A DNA stretch of 64,000 nucleotides from Streptomyces rapamycinicus NRRL 5491 (GCF_024298965.1 NZ_CP085193.1:7812001-7876000); one strand, 5' to 3'; shown: positions 20,582 through 30,859, counted from the stretch's first letter. Made by a program: numbers and translations. Notes: a model not told the origin generated them from the letters alone.

Positions 20582-20890
20582 TCCCGATCCGATCGTCACT
20601 GATCGGCCATCAGTTTGATCATCAGCTTGCCACACCCCTGCTGACCTGGGGGCGGCCGAATTACCCGGCCGCCCTTCGGCATATGCGAGCCGATCGGGGG
20701 AACGCATCTTCGCGACACGACGTCACCATTAGAGGAGGCGGGGTCGTGTTCTGCTGACAATGGCGGAGGACCCCCGCAGCGTGTTCGAGCGGGCGTGACT
20801 ACGATGAAGTCTCTGCGCGTCGCAGCGCACACCCATCCTGCCGACCTCAAGCAAGCAATCGCTCCAGCAGGGAAGGCCTGACGTATCCTC
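20582..20890. other. 309-bp ndk-mreB intergenic region
   Basis: The left part holds the ndk terminator. The right part (about 20700-20890) is the mreB leader and promoter region; it contains no gene I can support and no unambiguous -35/-10 pair. In S. coelicolor mreB is known to have several promoters here. Confidence 0.5.
20650..20674 (+). terminator. ndk terminator
   Basis: A 9-bp perfect stem (20650-20658 with 20666-20674) with a 7-nt loop lies 69 nt after ndk. Confidence 0.65.
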
Positions 20891-21922
20891 ATGGGGAACA
20901 ACATGTCGTTCATCGGCCGTGACATGGCTGTCGACCTCGGGACCGCCAACACGCTGGTGTACGTCAGGGGCCGCGGGATCGTCCTCAACGAGCCATCCGT
21001 CGTCGCCATCAACACAAACACCGGCGGAATTCTCGCCGTGGGCGCCGAGGCGAAGAAGATGATCGGCCGCACCCCTGGCAACATCGTCGCTGTGCGTCCG
21101 CTCAAGGACGGCGTTATCGCCGACTTCGAGATCACCGAGCGGATGTTGCGGTACTTCATCCTCAAGATCCATAAGCGACGGTATCTCGCCCGGCCCCGAG
21201 TGGTCGTCTGTGTGCCGTCCGGTATCACCGGGGTTGAGCGCCGTGCCGTCATCGAGGCGTCCACCCAGGCGGGCGCCCGTCAGGTGCACATCATCGAGGA
21301 ACCCATGGCCGCGGCCATCGGCTCCGGCCTTCCGGTCCATGAGGCCACCGGCAACATGGTCGTGGACATCGGCGGCGGAACCACCGAGGTCGCCGTCATC
21401 TCGTTGGGCGGCATCGTCACCGCGCAGTCCATCCGGGTGGCGGGCGATGAGCTGGACAACGCGATCATCCAGCACATCAAGAAGGAGTACAGCCTGCTGC
21501 TCGGCGAGCGCACCGCCGAGAACATCAAGATCACCATCGGCTCGGCGTACGAGGGCGACGAGGAGGAGCACACCGAGATCCGCGGCCGTGACCTCGTCAG
21601 CGGCCTCCCCAAGACCGTGGTGATCTCCGCCGCCGAGGTCCGCAAGGCCATGGAGGAGCCGGTCAACTCGATCGTCGACGCGGTCAAGACCACCCTCGAC
21701 AAGTGCCCCCCGGAGCTCTCCGGCGACGTCATGGACCGCGGCATCGTGCTCACCGGCGGCGGTGCGCTGCTGCGCGGCCTGGACGAGCGGCTGCGCCGCG
21801 AGACCGGGATGCCGATCCACATCGCCGAGGACCCGCTGGACTCCGTCGCACTCGGGTCCGGCAAGTGCGTGGAGGAGTTCGAGGCGCTCCAGCAGGTGCT
21901 GGACGCCCAGCCCCGCAGATGA
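20891..21922 (+). CDS. mreB: Rod-shape / spore-wall actin MreB
   Basis: MreB is the bacterial actin; in Streptomyces it works mainly in spore-wall synthesis. The 343-residue protein has the ATPase motifs DLGTANT (15-21), [13 protein letters not shown] and [10 protein letters not shown]. The start at 20891 gives [11 protein letters not shown]; a second ATG at 20903 (MSFIGRD) with GGGGAA upstream is an alternative. Its 309-nt upstream region and the 142-nt gap to mreC allow separate control of mreB and the rest of the cluster. Confidence 0.97.
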   Translation: MGNNMSFIGRDMAVDLGTANTLVYVRGRGIVLNEPSVVAINTNTGGILAVGAEAKKMIGRTPGNIVAVRPLKDGVIADFEITERMLRYFILKIHKRRYLARPRVVVCVPSGITGVERRAVIEASTQAGARQVHIIEEPMAAAIGSGLPVHEATGNMVVDIGGGTTEVAVISLGGIVTAQSIRVAGDELDNAIIQHIKKEYSLLLGERTAENIKITIGSAYEGDEEEHTEIRGRDLVSGLPKTVVISAAEVRKAMEEPVNSIVDAVKTTLDKCPPELSGDVMDRGIVLTGGGALLRGLDERLRRETGMPIHIAEDPLDSVALGSGKCVEEFEALQQVLDAQPRR

Positions 21923-22064
21923 CAACCCGGCGGACCGGCCGTACGGGTGGTTGGCTGCCCGTGCGGCGGAACGCTGATATACAGGCATAAGGCTCCCCAG
22001 GACCGGCCGGTCAGCACATCCCCGGCACCGGTCCGACTTCGACGAGGAAGGCACGTCGCCGCAC

Positions 22065-23009
22065 GTGAGGGACACACGAGAGAGCCGGCTGCTCCTGGTG
22101 CTGCTGGTCGCCATCGCGTTCGCGCTGATCACGGTGGATATCCGCGGCGGCGAGGACTCACCCCTCGACGGCGCCCGGCACGCCGCCGCTTCCGTCTTCG
22201 GGCCCGTGGAGGACGGCGTCGCCTCCGCCGTGGACCCGGTCGGCAACGCGGTCGCGGCCGTACGGGAATCCGGTGACCGGCACGACCGGGTCCGCCGGCT
22301 GGAGGAGGAGAACACCAAGCTCAAGCAGCGGCTCGGCAACAACGCCCGCGACCGTGCCCGCTCCGCCGAGCTCGACAAGCTGCTCAAGACCGCCGGCGCC
22401 GGTCAGTACGGCATCAAGGGCGCCCAGGTCATCGGCATCGGCGCCGCCCAGGGCTTCTCCTGGACCGTCACCATCGACATGGGCAGCAGCGACGGCATCC
22501 GCCGCGACATGACCGTCATCAACGGCGACGGGCTGGTCGGCCGGGTCACCACCGTCGGCTCCTCGACGGCCACCGTGCTGCTCGCGATCGACCCGGACTT
22601 CACCGTCGGCACCCGTATGGAGGGATCGGGCGAGCTCGGTTTCGCCACCGGGCGCGGCGACCGCTCGCTCCATGTGCAGCTCCTCAACGGCAAGGCCCGG
22701 ATCAAGAAGGGCGACCGGATGGTCACCTTCGGCTCTCAGGCGGACAAGCCGTTCGTCCCCGGCGTCCCGGTCGGCAAGGTCGTCGGCGTCGATCCCACCG
22801 GGGGCGATCTGACCCGCACGCTCCGGGTGCGCCCGTACGTCCGGTTCAGCAAGCTGGACATCGTCGGGGTCGTCGTCCAGCCGCCGCGGGCCAACCCGCG
22901 GGACAGCGTGCTCCCGCCAAAGCCCGCGAAGCCCAAGCCGACGCCCACGGTCACCGTCACGGCCAACCCCTCCGCCACCGCCACCAGCCCGGCCGCCAAC
23001 AGGAGCTGA
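22065..23009 (+). CDS. mreC: Rod shape-determining protein MreC
   Basis: MreC is the periplasm-facing scaffold linking MreB to the elongation enzymes. The 314-residue protein has a short cytoplasmic start and a membrane helix (LLLVLLVAIAFALITVD). A coiled coil (about residues 70-105, including RLEEENTKLKQRL) and the MreC beta domain (VIGIGAAQGFSWTVTIDMG and after) follow. A Pro/Lys/Thr-rich end (PKPAKPKPTPTVTVTANP) closes the protein. GAGGAAGG lies 13 nt before the GTG. It overlaps no neighbour; mreD starts 3 nt after the stop. Confidence 0.95.
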   Translation: MRDTRESRLLLVLLVAIAFALITVDIRGGEDSPLDGARHAAASVFGPVEDGVASAVDPVGNAVAAVRESGDRHDRVRRLEEENTKLKQRLGNNARDRARSAELDKLLKTAGAGQYGIKGAQVIGIGAAQGFSWTVTIDMGSSDGIRRDMTVINGDGLVGRVTTVGSSTATVLLAIDPDFTVGTRMEGSGELGFATGRGDRSLHVQLLNGKARIKKGDRMVTFGSQADKPFVPGVPVGKVVGVDPTGGDLTRTLRVRPYVRFSKLDIVGVVVQPPRANPRDSVLPPKPAKPKPTPTVTVTANPSATATSPAANRS

Positions 23010-23012
23010 CCG

Positions 23013-23723
23013 ATGCTGCACCTCAACCGGATCGTCCTGTCGACCTGCCTGGTGGTCTTCGCCCTCGTCGTCCAGATCTGCGTACTGGCCCGCCTCCAAC
23101 TGCCCGGCGCCGTTCCGGACCTGCTGCTGCTCGTCGTGCTCGGTCTCGCGCTCGTCTACGGCCACACCGGCGGCGCGCTCATCGGCTTCGGCGCGGGGCT
23201 GCTCGCCGACTTCGCCCCGCCGGCCGACCACGCCGCGGGCCGCTACGCCCTGGTGCTCTGCGTCATCGGCTATCTGGCCGGGCTCGCCAAGCCGGAGACG
23301 GGCCAGCTGAGGTCGGCCACCGGGCCGATGCTGGTGGTCGTGGCGGCGGCCATCGGCGCCACGCTGCTGTACGCCGGGGTCGGCATCCTCGTCGGCGACG
23401 ACGCGGCCCGTCAGGTGGGCCTGGGCAAGCTGCTGTTCACCGCGGCCCTCTACGACCTGCTGCTGGCACCCTTCACGGTGCCGCTGATCATGGGGCTCGC
23501 CAGACGGAGTGAGAACGATCCGATGGCCGACAGCGCGGGCGGCGGCGAGAGCCCGTCCCGCTGGATCAGCACGGCGGGCGGTGTCAGCACCGGCCGGATC
23601 GGCCGGATGAGCCGGCTCAGGCGCCCGGGCCGGACGCCCCGGATCGGCAGCCAGCGCGGCGGGCTGCTGGCCCGTACCGGGAAGAACAGGACGGCACGCA
23701 TCAAGGGGGTCAAGCGCCTGTGA
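23013..23723 (+). CDS. mreD: Rod shape-determining protein MreD
   Basis: MreD is the polytopic partner of MreC. The 236-residue protein has about five to six hydrophobic helices in its first 160 residues (LVVFALVVQICVLARLQL, DLLLLVVLGLALVYGHTGG). A basic cytoplasmic tail rich in Arg and Gly (GRIGRMSRLRRPGRTPRIG) is longer than in most rods but common in streptomycetes. AGGAG overlaps the mreC stop region, so the two are coupled. Confidence 0.94.
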   Translation: MLHLNRIVLSTCLVVFALVVQICVLARLQLPGAVPDLLLLVVLGLALVYGHTGGALIGFGAGLLADFAPPADHAAGRYALVLCVIGYLAGLAKPETGQLRSATGPMLVVVAAAIGATLLYAGVGILVGDDAARQVGLGKLLFTAALYDLLLAPFTVPLIMGLARRSENDPMADSAGGGESPSRWISTAGGVSTGRIGRMSRLRRPGRTPRIGSQRGGLLARTGKNRTARIKGVKRL

Positions 23724-23802
23724 GCAACGCCCTCCCGTCGCCCGCCTCCCTCCTGTCTCCCGCCGCCCGCCCGTCTCCCGCCGCCGCCCTCATGGGAGCG
23801 CC

Positions 23803-25947
23803 ATGAGCAATATTCCTGAGACCGGACGGACCTCCCGGGTCACCATCCGGCTCGTCGGCCTCCAGATCCTGGTCTTCTCGCTGCTGCTGACCCTCGGCGG
23901 ACGCCTGTGGTACCTCCAGATCCGCAACGGCGACGAGTACACCGCCGAAGCCGCCAACAACCACGTCCAGCAGGTCGTCCACCCCGCCGTGCGCGGTTCC
24001 ATACTGGACGCCCGCGGGGTGCCGCTGGCCGACAACGAGACCCGTCTGGTGGTCTCGGCCAGCCGCACCGAGCTGATGAAGATGCCGGACGACGGCAAGG
24101 CCGTCCTCACCCGCCTCGCCGATGTCCTGGGCATGAAGTCCAAGGACGTCATGGACAAGGTCCGGCTGTGCGACGCCAAGACCCCGCAGCCCTGCTGGAA
24201 CGGCTCCCCGTACCAGCCCATCCCGATCACCGACGAGGCCAGCGCCAAGCAGGCGCTCCAGATCCGCGAGCGCGAAGAGGAGTTCCCCGGCATCAGCGCC
24301 GAGCCCACCGCCGTGCGCCGCTACGCCGCGCCGGCCGGCTCCAACGCCGCCCAGGTGCTCGGCTATCTCTCCCCGGTCACCGATGAGCAGGTGAAGGAGG
24401 CCGAGCACACCAAGTCGCCCCTGCTCCGCTCCGACCAGGTCGGCAGTAACGGCCTCGAGCGCCAGTACGACAGCGAGCTGCGCGGCAAGGCGGGAGTGAC
24501 CCGCTACGAGGTCGACAACCTCGGCCGGGTCATCGGCCAGCGGGAGAGCCAGCGGGCCCGCCCCGGCGACAACGTCGTCACCAGCATCGACTCGCGGGTC
24601 CAGGCCGTCGCGGAGAAGGAGCTGGACCAGGCGATGCGGGACGCCCGCAAGCAGCACGACCGGAACACCGGCACCAACTACAAGGCGGACTCCGGCGCGG
24701 TCGTGGTCATGGAGGCCAAGACCGGCCGGGTGGTGGCCATGGCGTCCAACCCGACGTACGACCCCAACGCCTGGGTCGGCGGCATCTCCGGCAAGGACTA
24801 CAAGCAGCTCACCGGCAAGAAGTCCAACTACCCGCTGCTCAACCGGGCGATCCAGGGCCAGGCGGCGCCGGGCTCGATCTTCAAGGTCGTCCCGACCACC
24901 GCCGCGATCAACGCCGGCTACTCCTTCAACGGGCCGTATCCCTGCACCAGCTCGTTCAACATCGGCAGCCAGGTCTTCAAGAACTTCGAGTCCGAGAACT
25001 ACGGCGGGATCAGCCTCGGCCGCGCGCTGGAGGTCTCCTGCGACACCGTCTTCTACCACCTCGCCTACGAGCAGTGGAAGAAGGACGGCGGCAACAAGCC
25101 CAAGAAGAAGCCGGGGGACTGGTTCTACCGGACCGCCCACCAGTTCGGCCTCGGTAAGGAGACCGGCATCGACCTCCCCAACGAGGTCACCGGCCGGGTC
25201 CCGGACCGCCAGTGGAAGAAGGACTACTGGAAGGCCAACAAGGACGCCTGGTGCAAGACCGGCAAGAAGGACGGGAACTACGGCCAGCGGATCGCCTACG
25301 AGAACTGCCTCGAAGGCATGAAGATGCGCGCCGGTGACTCCGTGAACTACTCCATCGGCCAGGGTGACACCCTCGTCACCCCGATCCAGATGGCCACCAT
25401 CTACGCGGCCATCAGCAACGGCGGCACGCTCCACGACCCGACCGTCGGCAAGGCGATCGTCAGCCCCGACGGCAAGGACATCCAGGAGATCAAGCCGAAG
25501 GCGCACGGCAAGCTGCCGATGAAGGGCCAGACCCGCGACAAGATCGACAGCGCGCTCGCGGGCGTCGCCACCCGGGGCACCGCCGCCTGGCGGTTCCAGG
25601 GCTGGCCGCAGAGCAAGATCCCGATGCATGCCAAGACCGGTACCGCGGAGGTCTACGGCAAGCAGACCACCTCGTGGTTCGCCACGTACACCAAGGACTA
25701 CACGGTCGTCATGACGATCTCCCAGGGTGGTACCGGCTCCGGCGCCTCCGGCCCCGCCGTGCGCAAGATCTACAACGCGCTGTACGGGGTCGACGCCAAG
25801 GGCGGCATCGACAAGAAGAAGGCGCTGCTGCCCCAGCCGCAGGCCGAACTGCCGAAGATCTCGTCGGACGGCTCCATCGAGTCCCAGCCGCTCGGCAAGC
25901 AGTTCGAGGCGGCCGCGCGGGAGCGGCGGCGGGGAGCTGATTCATGA
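23803..25947 (+). CDS. mrdA: Penicillin-binding protein 2 (elongation/sporulation transpeptidase)
   Basis: This class B PBP cross-links peptidoglycan with RodA. The 714-residue protein has an N-terminal membrane helix (LQILVFSLLLTLGGRLWYL), a dimerisation domain starting RGSILDARGVPLA, and the transpeptidase domain with SIFK (Ser358-Lys361), SCD in place of SxN (412-414) and KTG (611-613). An inserted charged stretch follows the SCD motif (WKKDGGNKPKKKPGDWF). GGGAGC precedes the ATG. The rodA start overlaps its stop by 4 nt, matching the need for a 1:1 PBP2-RodA complex. The 79-nt gap from mreD holds two copies of a CGTCTCCCGCCGCC-type unit. Confidence 0.96.
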   Translation: MSNIPETGRTSRVTIRLVGLQILVFSLLLTLGGRLWYLQIRNGDEYTAEAANNHVQQVVHPAVRGSILDARGVPLADNETRLVVSASRTELMKMPDDGKAVLTRLADVLGMKSKDVMDKVRLCDAKTPQPCWNGSPYQPIPITDEASAKQALQIREREEEFPGISAEPTAVRRYAAPAGSNAAQVLGYLSPVTDEQVKEAEHTKSPLLRSDQVGSNGLERQYDSELRGKAGVTRYEVDNLGRVIGQRESQRARPGDNVVTSIDSRVQAVAEKELDQAMRDARKQHDRNTGTNYKADSGAVVVMEAKTGRVVAMASNPTYDPNAWVGGISGKDYKQLTGKKSNYPLLNRAIQGQAAPGSIFKVVPTTAAINAGYSFNGPYPCTSSFNIGSQVFKNFESENYGGISLGRALEVSCDTVFYHLAYEQWKKDGGNKPKKKPGDWFYRTAHQFGLGKETGIDLPNEVTGRVPDRQWKKDYWKANKDAWCKTGKKDGNYGQRIAYENCLEGMKMRAGDSVNYSIGQGDTLVTPIQMATIYAAISNGGTLHDPTVGKAIVSPDGKDIQEIKPKAHGKLPMKGQTRDKIDSALAGVATRGTAAWRFQGWPQSKIPMHAKTGTAEVYGKQTTSWFATYTKDYTVVMTISQGGTGSGASGPAVRKIYNALYGVDAKGGIDKKKALLPQPQAELPKISSDGSIESQPLGKQFEAAARERRRGADS

Positions 25948-27146
25948 GCGCGTCCACGCATGGTTACTCCGTCCGCCGCTTCACCCCGGAGCGCGGCGCC
26001 TGGAGCAAGCTCATGGCGCGCGACTCGGTCGTCCGCCGCCTCGACTGGGTGCTGCTGCTCACCGCGCTGGCCCTGTCCGCGATCGGCGGGGCGCTCGTCT
26101 ACTCCGCCACCCGCAACCGCACCGAGCTCAACCAGGGCGATCCGTACTACTTCCTGGTCCGGCACGCCCTCAACACCGGCATTGGGCTGCTGCTCGCCAT
26201 CGGCACCATCTGGCTGGGCCATCGCACCCTGCGCGGCGCGGTCCCGGTCCTCTACGGGCTGTCCGTCATCCTCGTCCTCGCCGTGCTCACCCCGCTGGGC
26301 TCGACGATCAACGGCGCCCACGCGTGGATCGTGGTCGGCGGCGGCTTCTCCCTGCAGCCGGGTGAGTTCGCCAAGATCACGATCATCCTGGGGATGGCGA
26401 TGCTGCTGGCCGCGCGCGTGGACGCGGGCGATCGGCTCAACCCCGACCACCGCACCGTCGTCCAGGCGCTCGGCCTGGCCGGGCTGCCCATCGCGATCGT
26501 GCTGCTGATGCCGGACCTCGGTTCGGTGATGGTCATGGCGATGATCGTGCTCGCCGTGCTGCTCTCCTCCGGCGCGTCCAACCGCTGGATCGCGGGGCTC
26601 ATCCTCACAGCCGTGGTGGGCGCGCTGCTCGTCTGGCAGCTGCACGTCCTCGACCAGTACCAGATCGACCGCTTCGCCGCCTTCGCCAACCCCGCGCTCG
26701 ATCCGGCCGGGGTCGGCTACAACACCAACCAGGCGCGGATCGCGATCGGCTCGGGCGGGCTCACCGGCAAGGGGCTCTTCCACGGCACCCAGACCACCGG
26801 CCAGTTCGTCCCCGAGCAGCAGACCGACTTCGTCTTCACGGTCGCGGGCGAGGAGCTGGGCTTCCTCGGCGCGGGCCTGATCATCCTGCTGCTGGGGGTC
26901 GTGCTCTGGCGCGCCTGCCGGATCGCGCGCGACACCACGGAGCTGTACGGGACCGTCGTCGCGGCCGGGATCATCGCCTGGTTCGCCTTCCAGGCGTTCG
27001 AGAACATCGGGATGACGCTGGGCATCATGCCGGTTGCCGGTCTGCCGCTGCCGTTCGTCTCCTACGGCGGGTCCTCGATGTTCGCCGTATGGATCGCGAT
27101 CGGGCTGCTCCAGTCCATCCGGGTGCAGAGGCCCGTCTCCGCATAG
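25944..27146 (+). CDS. rodA: SEDS peptidoglycan polymerase RodA (Sfr)
   Basis: RodA is the SEDS-family glycan polymerase that pairs with PBP2; the Streptomyces form is called Sfr. The 400-residue protein has ten hydrophobic helices. It keeps the family features: NGAHAWI in an outer loop, GLFHGTQTTGQFVPEQQTDFVF with the catalytic-loop region, and the C-terminal GMTLGIMPVAGLPLPFVSYGGSS. The ATG overlaps the mrdA stop (ATGA) with GGGGAG upstream. It is the last gene of the mre cluster. Confidence 0.96.
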   Translation: MSASTHGYSVRRFTPERGAWSKLMARDSVVRRLDWVLLLTALALSAIGGALVYSATRNRTELNQGDPYYFLVRHALNTGIGLLLAIGTIWLGHRTLRGAVPVLYGLSVILVLAVLTPLGSTINGAHAWIVVGGGFSLQPGEFAKITIILGMAMLLAARVDAGDRLNPDHRTVVQALGLAGLPIAIVLLMPDLGSVMVMAMIVLAVLLSSGASNRWIAGLILTAVVGALLVWQLHVLDQYQIDRFAAFANPALDPAGVGYNTNQARIAIGSGGLTGKGLFHGTQTTGQFVPEQQTDFVFTVAGEELGFLGAGLIILLLGVVLWRACRIARDTTELYGTVVAAGIIAWFAFQAFENIGMTLGIMPVAGLPLPFVSYGGSSMFAVWIAIGLLQSIRVQRPVSA

Positions 27147-27200
27147 GGCCCGCTTGGTGTCGCGTCTCCGCTTGGGGCTGATAAGCCCGAGTTTGGGTAC

Positions 27201-28865
27201 GTGACTCACATGGTGGACACGAAGCAGGAGATAGAGCGCAAGTACGAGGCCACCGCCGAGGAAGCCGGTCCGTCCGGGCGGCCCGACCTGCCGGGTCTGC
27301 CCGAACTGACCGGAGCGGGGCCGGTCGCGACCGTGGTGAGCCGGGGAGTCGCCACCCTGGACGCCACCTACTACGACACCCCCGGGCGGCGGCTGCTGGC
27401 CGACGGCATCACCTTGCGCCACCGCACCGGCGGCGACGACGAGGGCTGGCATCTGAAGCTGCCCGTCGGCCCGGACACCCGGGAGGAGCTGTGGGCGCCG
27501 CTCGGCGACGAGGTGCCCGCCGAGATGGCCGCACTGCTGCGCTCGCGGGTCCGCCACGATCCGCTGCGCCCGCTCGCCCATCTGCGCACCGAGCGGGACC
27601 GCAAGGATCTGGTGGACGCCGACGGCACGGTGCTCGCCGAGGTGTCCGTCGACCGCGTGACGGCCCGGCGGCTGGCGCCCGAGGAGAGCGAGCCGGCTCG
27701 GTGGACCGAGGTCGAGGTCGAGCTCGCCGAGGGCCGCGGCCACGATCAGCGGCTGCTCGACGCGGTCGAGGTGCGGTTGCGCGACGGCGGTCTGCACCGC
27801 GCCGACAGCCCCTCCAAGCTTGCCAAGGCCCTGGCCGAGACGGAGAAGGCCGCGGTCACGGCCGAGCGTGGCGGAGGCGGGGGCGGCGAGCGCGCCAAGC
27901 CCGCCAAACCCGCCAAGCCCGGTAAGCCCGCGAAGACCGCCCGTCAGGTCGCACGGGCCGCGTCGGAGCCCCGGCGGCCGCTCGGCGCCGACGATGTCGT
28001 CCTGGACTACATACGCCGTCAGAACGGCGCCCTGGTACGGCTCGACCCGGCCGTGCGCGGGGACGTGCCGGACGCGGTGCACCGGATGCGGGTCGCCACC
28101 CGCCGGCTGCGCAGCGCGTTCCGCTCCTACCGCAGGGTCCTGGACCGTTCGGTGACCGATCCGATCGACGACGAGCTGAAGTGGCTGGCCGGTGAGCTCG
28201 GCGTGGAACGCGACCGAGAGGTGCTCACCGAGCGGCTCCAAGGCCGTCTCGCCGAACTGCCGGAGGAGCTCCGGCGCGGCCCGGTGCGCGAACGGCTGCA
28301 CCACTGGTCGCACGGGCGGCGCGACGGCGCCCGTGCCACCGTCCTGGGCGCGCTGGACAGCGAGCGCTACCTGACGCTCCTGGACACCCTCGACGCCCTG
28401 GTGGCCGATCCGCCGCTGCGCCGCGCCGCCGCGAAGCCGGCCGCGCCGGTGGTCGCCAGGGCCGTGCTGCGCGACTACGAGCGACTGGCGGGCCGGATGG
28501 CCACCGCGCTGGAGACGCCCCCGGGGCCGGACCGCGACATCGCCATCCACCAGGCCCGTAAGGCCGCCAAGCGGGTGCGCTACGCCGCCGAGACGGCCCG
28601 GCCCGCGCTCGGCAAGTCCGCCAAGCGGTTCGCCCGCCGTATGCGGGCCGTGCAGGACGTGCTCGGCGACCACCAGGACAGCGTCGTGGCCCGCGAGGCG
28701 CTGCGACAGCTGGCCACCCAGGCCCACGTGGCGGGGGAGAGCGACTTCGCCTTCGGGCTGCTGTACGGCAGGGAGGAGGCGCGGGCGGCCGCACGCGAGC
28801 GTGAGCTGCCGGAGCTGTGGGCCGAGATCTCGCACAAGAAGCACCGGGCGGACCTGGAGGCCTGA
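27201..28865 (+). CDS. CYTH and CHAD domain protein
   Basis: This 554-residue protein joins an N-terminal CYTH domain (residues about 5-205) to a C-terminal CHAD domain (about 265-550). The CYTH domain has the diagnostic ExExK as Glu10, Glu12, Lys14 and acts on triphosphates such as inorganic tripolyphosphate. CHAD is a helical, His/Arg-rich polyphosphate-binding fold, seen here in the repeated basic helices (VHRMRVATRRLRSAFRSYRR, QARKAAKRVRYAAE). The linker is an AKPAKPAKPGKP run. The GTG at 27201 is used; ATG 27210 is possible. The context right after rodA does not explain its role; binding or hydrolysis of polyphosphate is the best inference. Confidence 0.9.
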   Translation: MTHMVDTKQEIERKYEATAEEAGPSGRPDLPGLPELTGAGPVATVVSRGVATLDATYYDTPGRRLLADGITLRHRTGGDDEGWHLKLPVGPDTREELWAPLGDEVPAEMAALLRSRVRHDPLRPLAHLRTERDRKDLVDADGTVLAEVSVDRVTARRLAPEESEPARWTEVEVELAEGRGHDQRLLDAVEVRLRDGGLHRADSPSKLAKALAETEKAAVTAERGGGGGGERAKPAKPAKPGKPAKTARQVARAASEPRRPLGADDVVLDYIRRQNGALVRLDPAVRGDVPDAVHRMRVATRRLRSAFRSYRRVLDRSVTDPIDDELKWLAGELGVERDREVLTERLQGRLAELPEELRRGPVRERLHHWSHGRRDGARATVLGALDSERYLTLLDTLDALVADPPLRRAAAKPAAPVVARAVLRDYERLAGRMATALETPPGPDRDIAIHQARKAAKRVRYAAETARPALGKSAKRFARRMRAVQDVLGDHQDSVVAREALRQLATQAHVAGESDFAFGLLYGREEARAAARERELPELWAEISHKKHRADLEA

Positions 28866-28936
28866 TCCGTGGCGAGGGCGCCCGGCGGGGCAGGTACGCT
28901 AGAGGGTCACCCCTGTCAGCTTCACGAAAGTCCGCG

Positions 28937-30859
28937 ATGTCTGTCGAGTCGGTCTTCCCACAGCTCGAGGCCCTGCTGCCGCATGTGCAGAAGCCCATCC
29001 AGTACGTAGGCGGTGAGCTCAATTCCACCGTCAAGGACTGGGACTCCTGCGACGTCCGCTGGTCGCTCATGTACCCGGACGCCTACGAGGTCGGGCTCCC
29101 CAACCAGGGCGTCATGATCCTCTACGAGGTCCTCAACGAACGCGAGGGCGTGCTCGCCGAGCGCACCTACAGCGTGTGGCCGGACCTCGAGGAGCTGATG
29201 CGCGAGCACAAGGTGCCGCAGTTCACCGTGGATTCGCACCGCCCGGTCTCCGCGTTCGACTTCCTCGGCGTCTCCTTCTCCACCGAGCTGGGTTACACCA
29301 ACCTGCTCACCACGCTGGACCTCGCCGGTATCCCCCTGGACGCCGTGGACCGCACCGAGGACCACCCCGTGGTGGTCGCGGGCGGCCACGCCGCGTTCAA
29401 CCCCGAGCCGATCGCCGACTTCATCGACTGCGCGGTGATCGGCGACGGTGAGCAGGCCGTGCTCGACATGACCGGGATCCTCCGCGGCTGGAAGGCCGAG
29501 GGCCGCCCGGGCGGCCGCGATGAGCTGCTCTTCCGCCTCGCCCGCACCGGCAGCGTCTACGTCCCGAAGTTCTACGACGTGGAGTACCTGGCCGACGGGC
29601 GGATCTCGCGTGTGGTGCCGAACCGCTCGGGCGTGCCGTGGCGGGTGTCCAAGCACACCGTCATGGACCTCGACGAGTGGCCCTACCCCAAGCAGCCGCT
29701 GGTGCCGCTGGCCGAGACCGTCCATGAGCGGATGTCGGTGGAGATCTTCCGCGGCTGCACCCGGGGCTGCCGCTTCTGCCAGGCGGGCATGATCACCCGC
29801 CCGGTGCGCGAGCGGTCGATCACCGGGATCGGCGAGATGGTCGACAAGGGGCTGAAGTCCACCGGCTTCGAGGAGGTCGGCCTGCTGTCGCTGTCCTCCG
29901 CCGACCACACCGAGATCGGCGACATCGCCAAGGGCCTCGCCGACCGGTACGAGGAGGACAAGATCGGCCTGTCCCTCCCGTCGACCCGGGTGGACGCCTT
30001 CAACATCGACCTCGCCAACGAGCTGACCCGCAACGGGCGCCGCTCGGGCCTCACCTTCGCCCCCGAGGGCGGCAGTGAGCGCATCCGTAAGGTCATCAAC
30101 AAGATGGTCTCGGAAGAGGACCTCATCCGTACGGTGTCCACCGCGTACGGCAACGGCTGGCGGCAGGTGAAGCTGTACTTCATGTGCGGTCTGCCCACCG
30201 AGACCGACGACGACGTGCTGCAGATCGCCGACATGGCGACCAAGGTCATCGCCAAGGGCCGCGAGGTGTCCGGCAAGAACGACATCCGCTGCACGGTCTC
30301 CATCGGCGGTTTCGTACCCAAGCCGCACACCCCCTTCCAGTGGGCCCCGCAGCTGAGCGCCGAGGAGACCGACGCCCGGCTGGAGAAGCTGCGCGAGAAG
30401 ATCCGCGGCGACAAGAAGTACGGCCGCTCGATCGGCTTCCGCTACCACGACGGCAAGCCCGGCATCGTCGAGGGCCTGCTCTCGCGCGGCGACCGCCGGG
30501 TGGGCGCGGTCATCCGCGCCGTCTACGAGGACGGCGGCCGCTTCGACGGCTGGCGCGAGCACTTCAGCTACGACCGGTGGATGGAGTGCGCCGAGCGGAC
30601 CCTGCCCGACTTCGGCCTCGACGTCGACTGGTACACCACGCGCGAGCGCACCTACGAGGAGGTCCTGCCCTGGGACCACCTCGACTCGGGCCTCGACAAG
30701 GACTGGCTGTGGGAGGACTGGCAGGACTCCCTCGACGAGACCGAGGTGGACGACTGCCGCTGGACCCCCTGCTTCGACTGCGGCGTCTGCCCGCAGATGC
30801 AGACCGAGATCCAGATCGGCCCCACCGGACGGAAACTGCTGCCGCTGTCGGTGAAGTAG
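28937..30859 (+). CDS. TIGR03960-type B12-binding-like radical SAM protein
   Basis: This 640-residue enzyme has an N-terminal cobalamin-binding-like domain and a radical SAM core. The 4Fe-4S triad is C274-x3-C278-x2-C281 (FRGCTRGCRFCQAG). A second Cys cluster at the C-terminus (CRWTPCFDCGVC, about 601-612) could hold another Fe-S cluster or zinc. ATG 28937 gives MSVESVFPQLEALLP, the conserved start; the open frame to 28817 overlaps the CHAD gene. It is followed by a DUF2344 protein, with which it is fused in some other bacteria, and then RNase E/G and L21/L27/Obg. The reaction is unknown; an RNA or ribosome modification has been suggested by such contexts but this is inference. Confidence 0.9.
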   Translation: MSVESVFPQLEALLPHVQKPIQYVGGELNSTVKDWDSCDVRWSLMYPDAYEVGLPNQGVMILYEVLNEREGVLAERTYSVWPDLEELMREHKVPQFTVDSHRPVSAFDFLGVSFSTELGYTNLLTTLDLAGIPLDAVDRTEDHPVVVAGGHAAFNPEPIADFIDCAVIGDGEQAVLDMTGILRGWKAEGRPGGRDELLFRLARTGSVYVPKFYDVEYLADGRISRVVPNRSGVPWRVSKHTVMDLDEWPYPKQPLVPLAETVHERMSVEIFRGCTRGCRFCQAGMITRPVRERSITGIGEMVDKGLKSTGFEEVGLLSLSSADHTEIGDIAKGLADRYEEDKIGLSLPSTRVDAFNIDLANELTRNGRRSGLTFAPEGGSERIRKVINKMVSEEDLIRTVSTAYGNGWRQVKLYFMCGLPTETDDDVLQIADMATKVIAKGREVSGKNDIRCTVSIGGFVPKPHTPFQWAPQLSAEETDARLEKLREKIRGDKKYGRSIGFRYHDGKPGIVEGLLSRGDRRVGAVIRAVYEDGGRFDGWREHFSYDRWMECAERTLPDFGLDVDWYTTRERTYEEVLPWDHLDSGLDKDWLWEDWQDSLDETEVDDCRWTPCFDCGVCPQMQTEIQIGPTGRKLLPLSVK

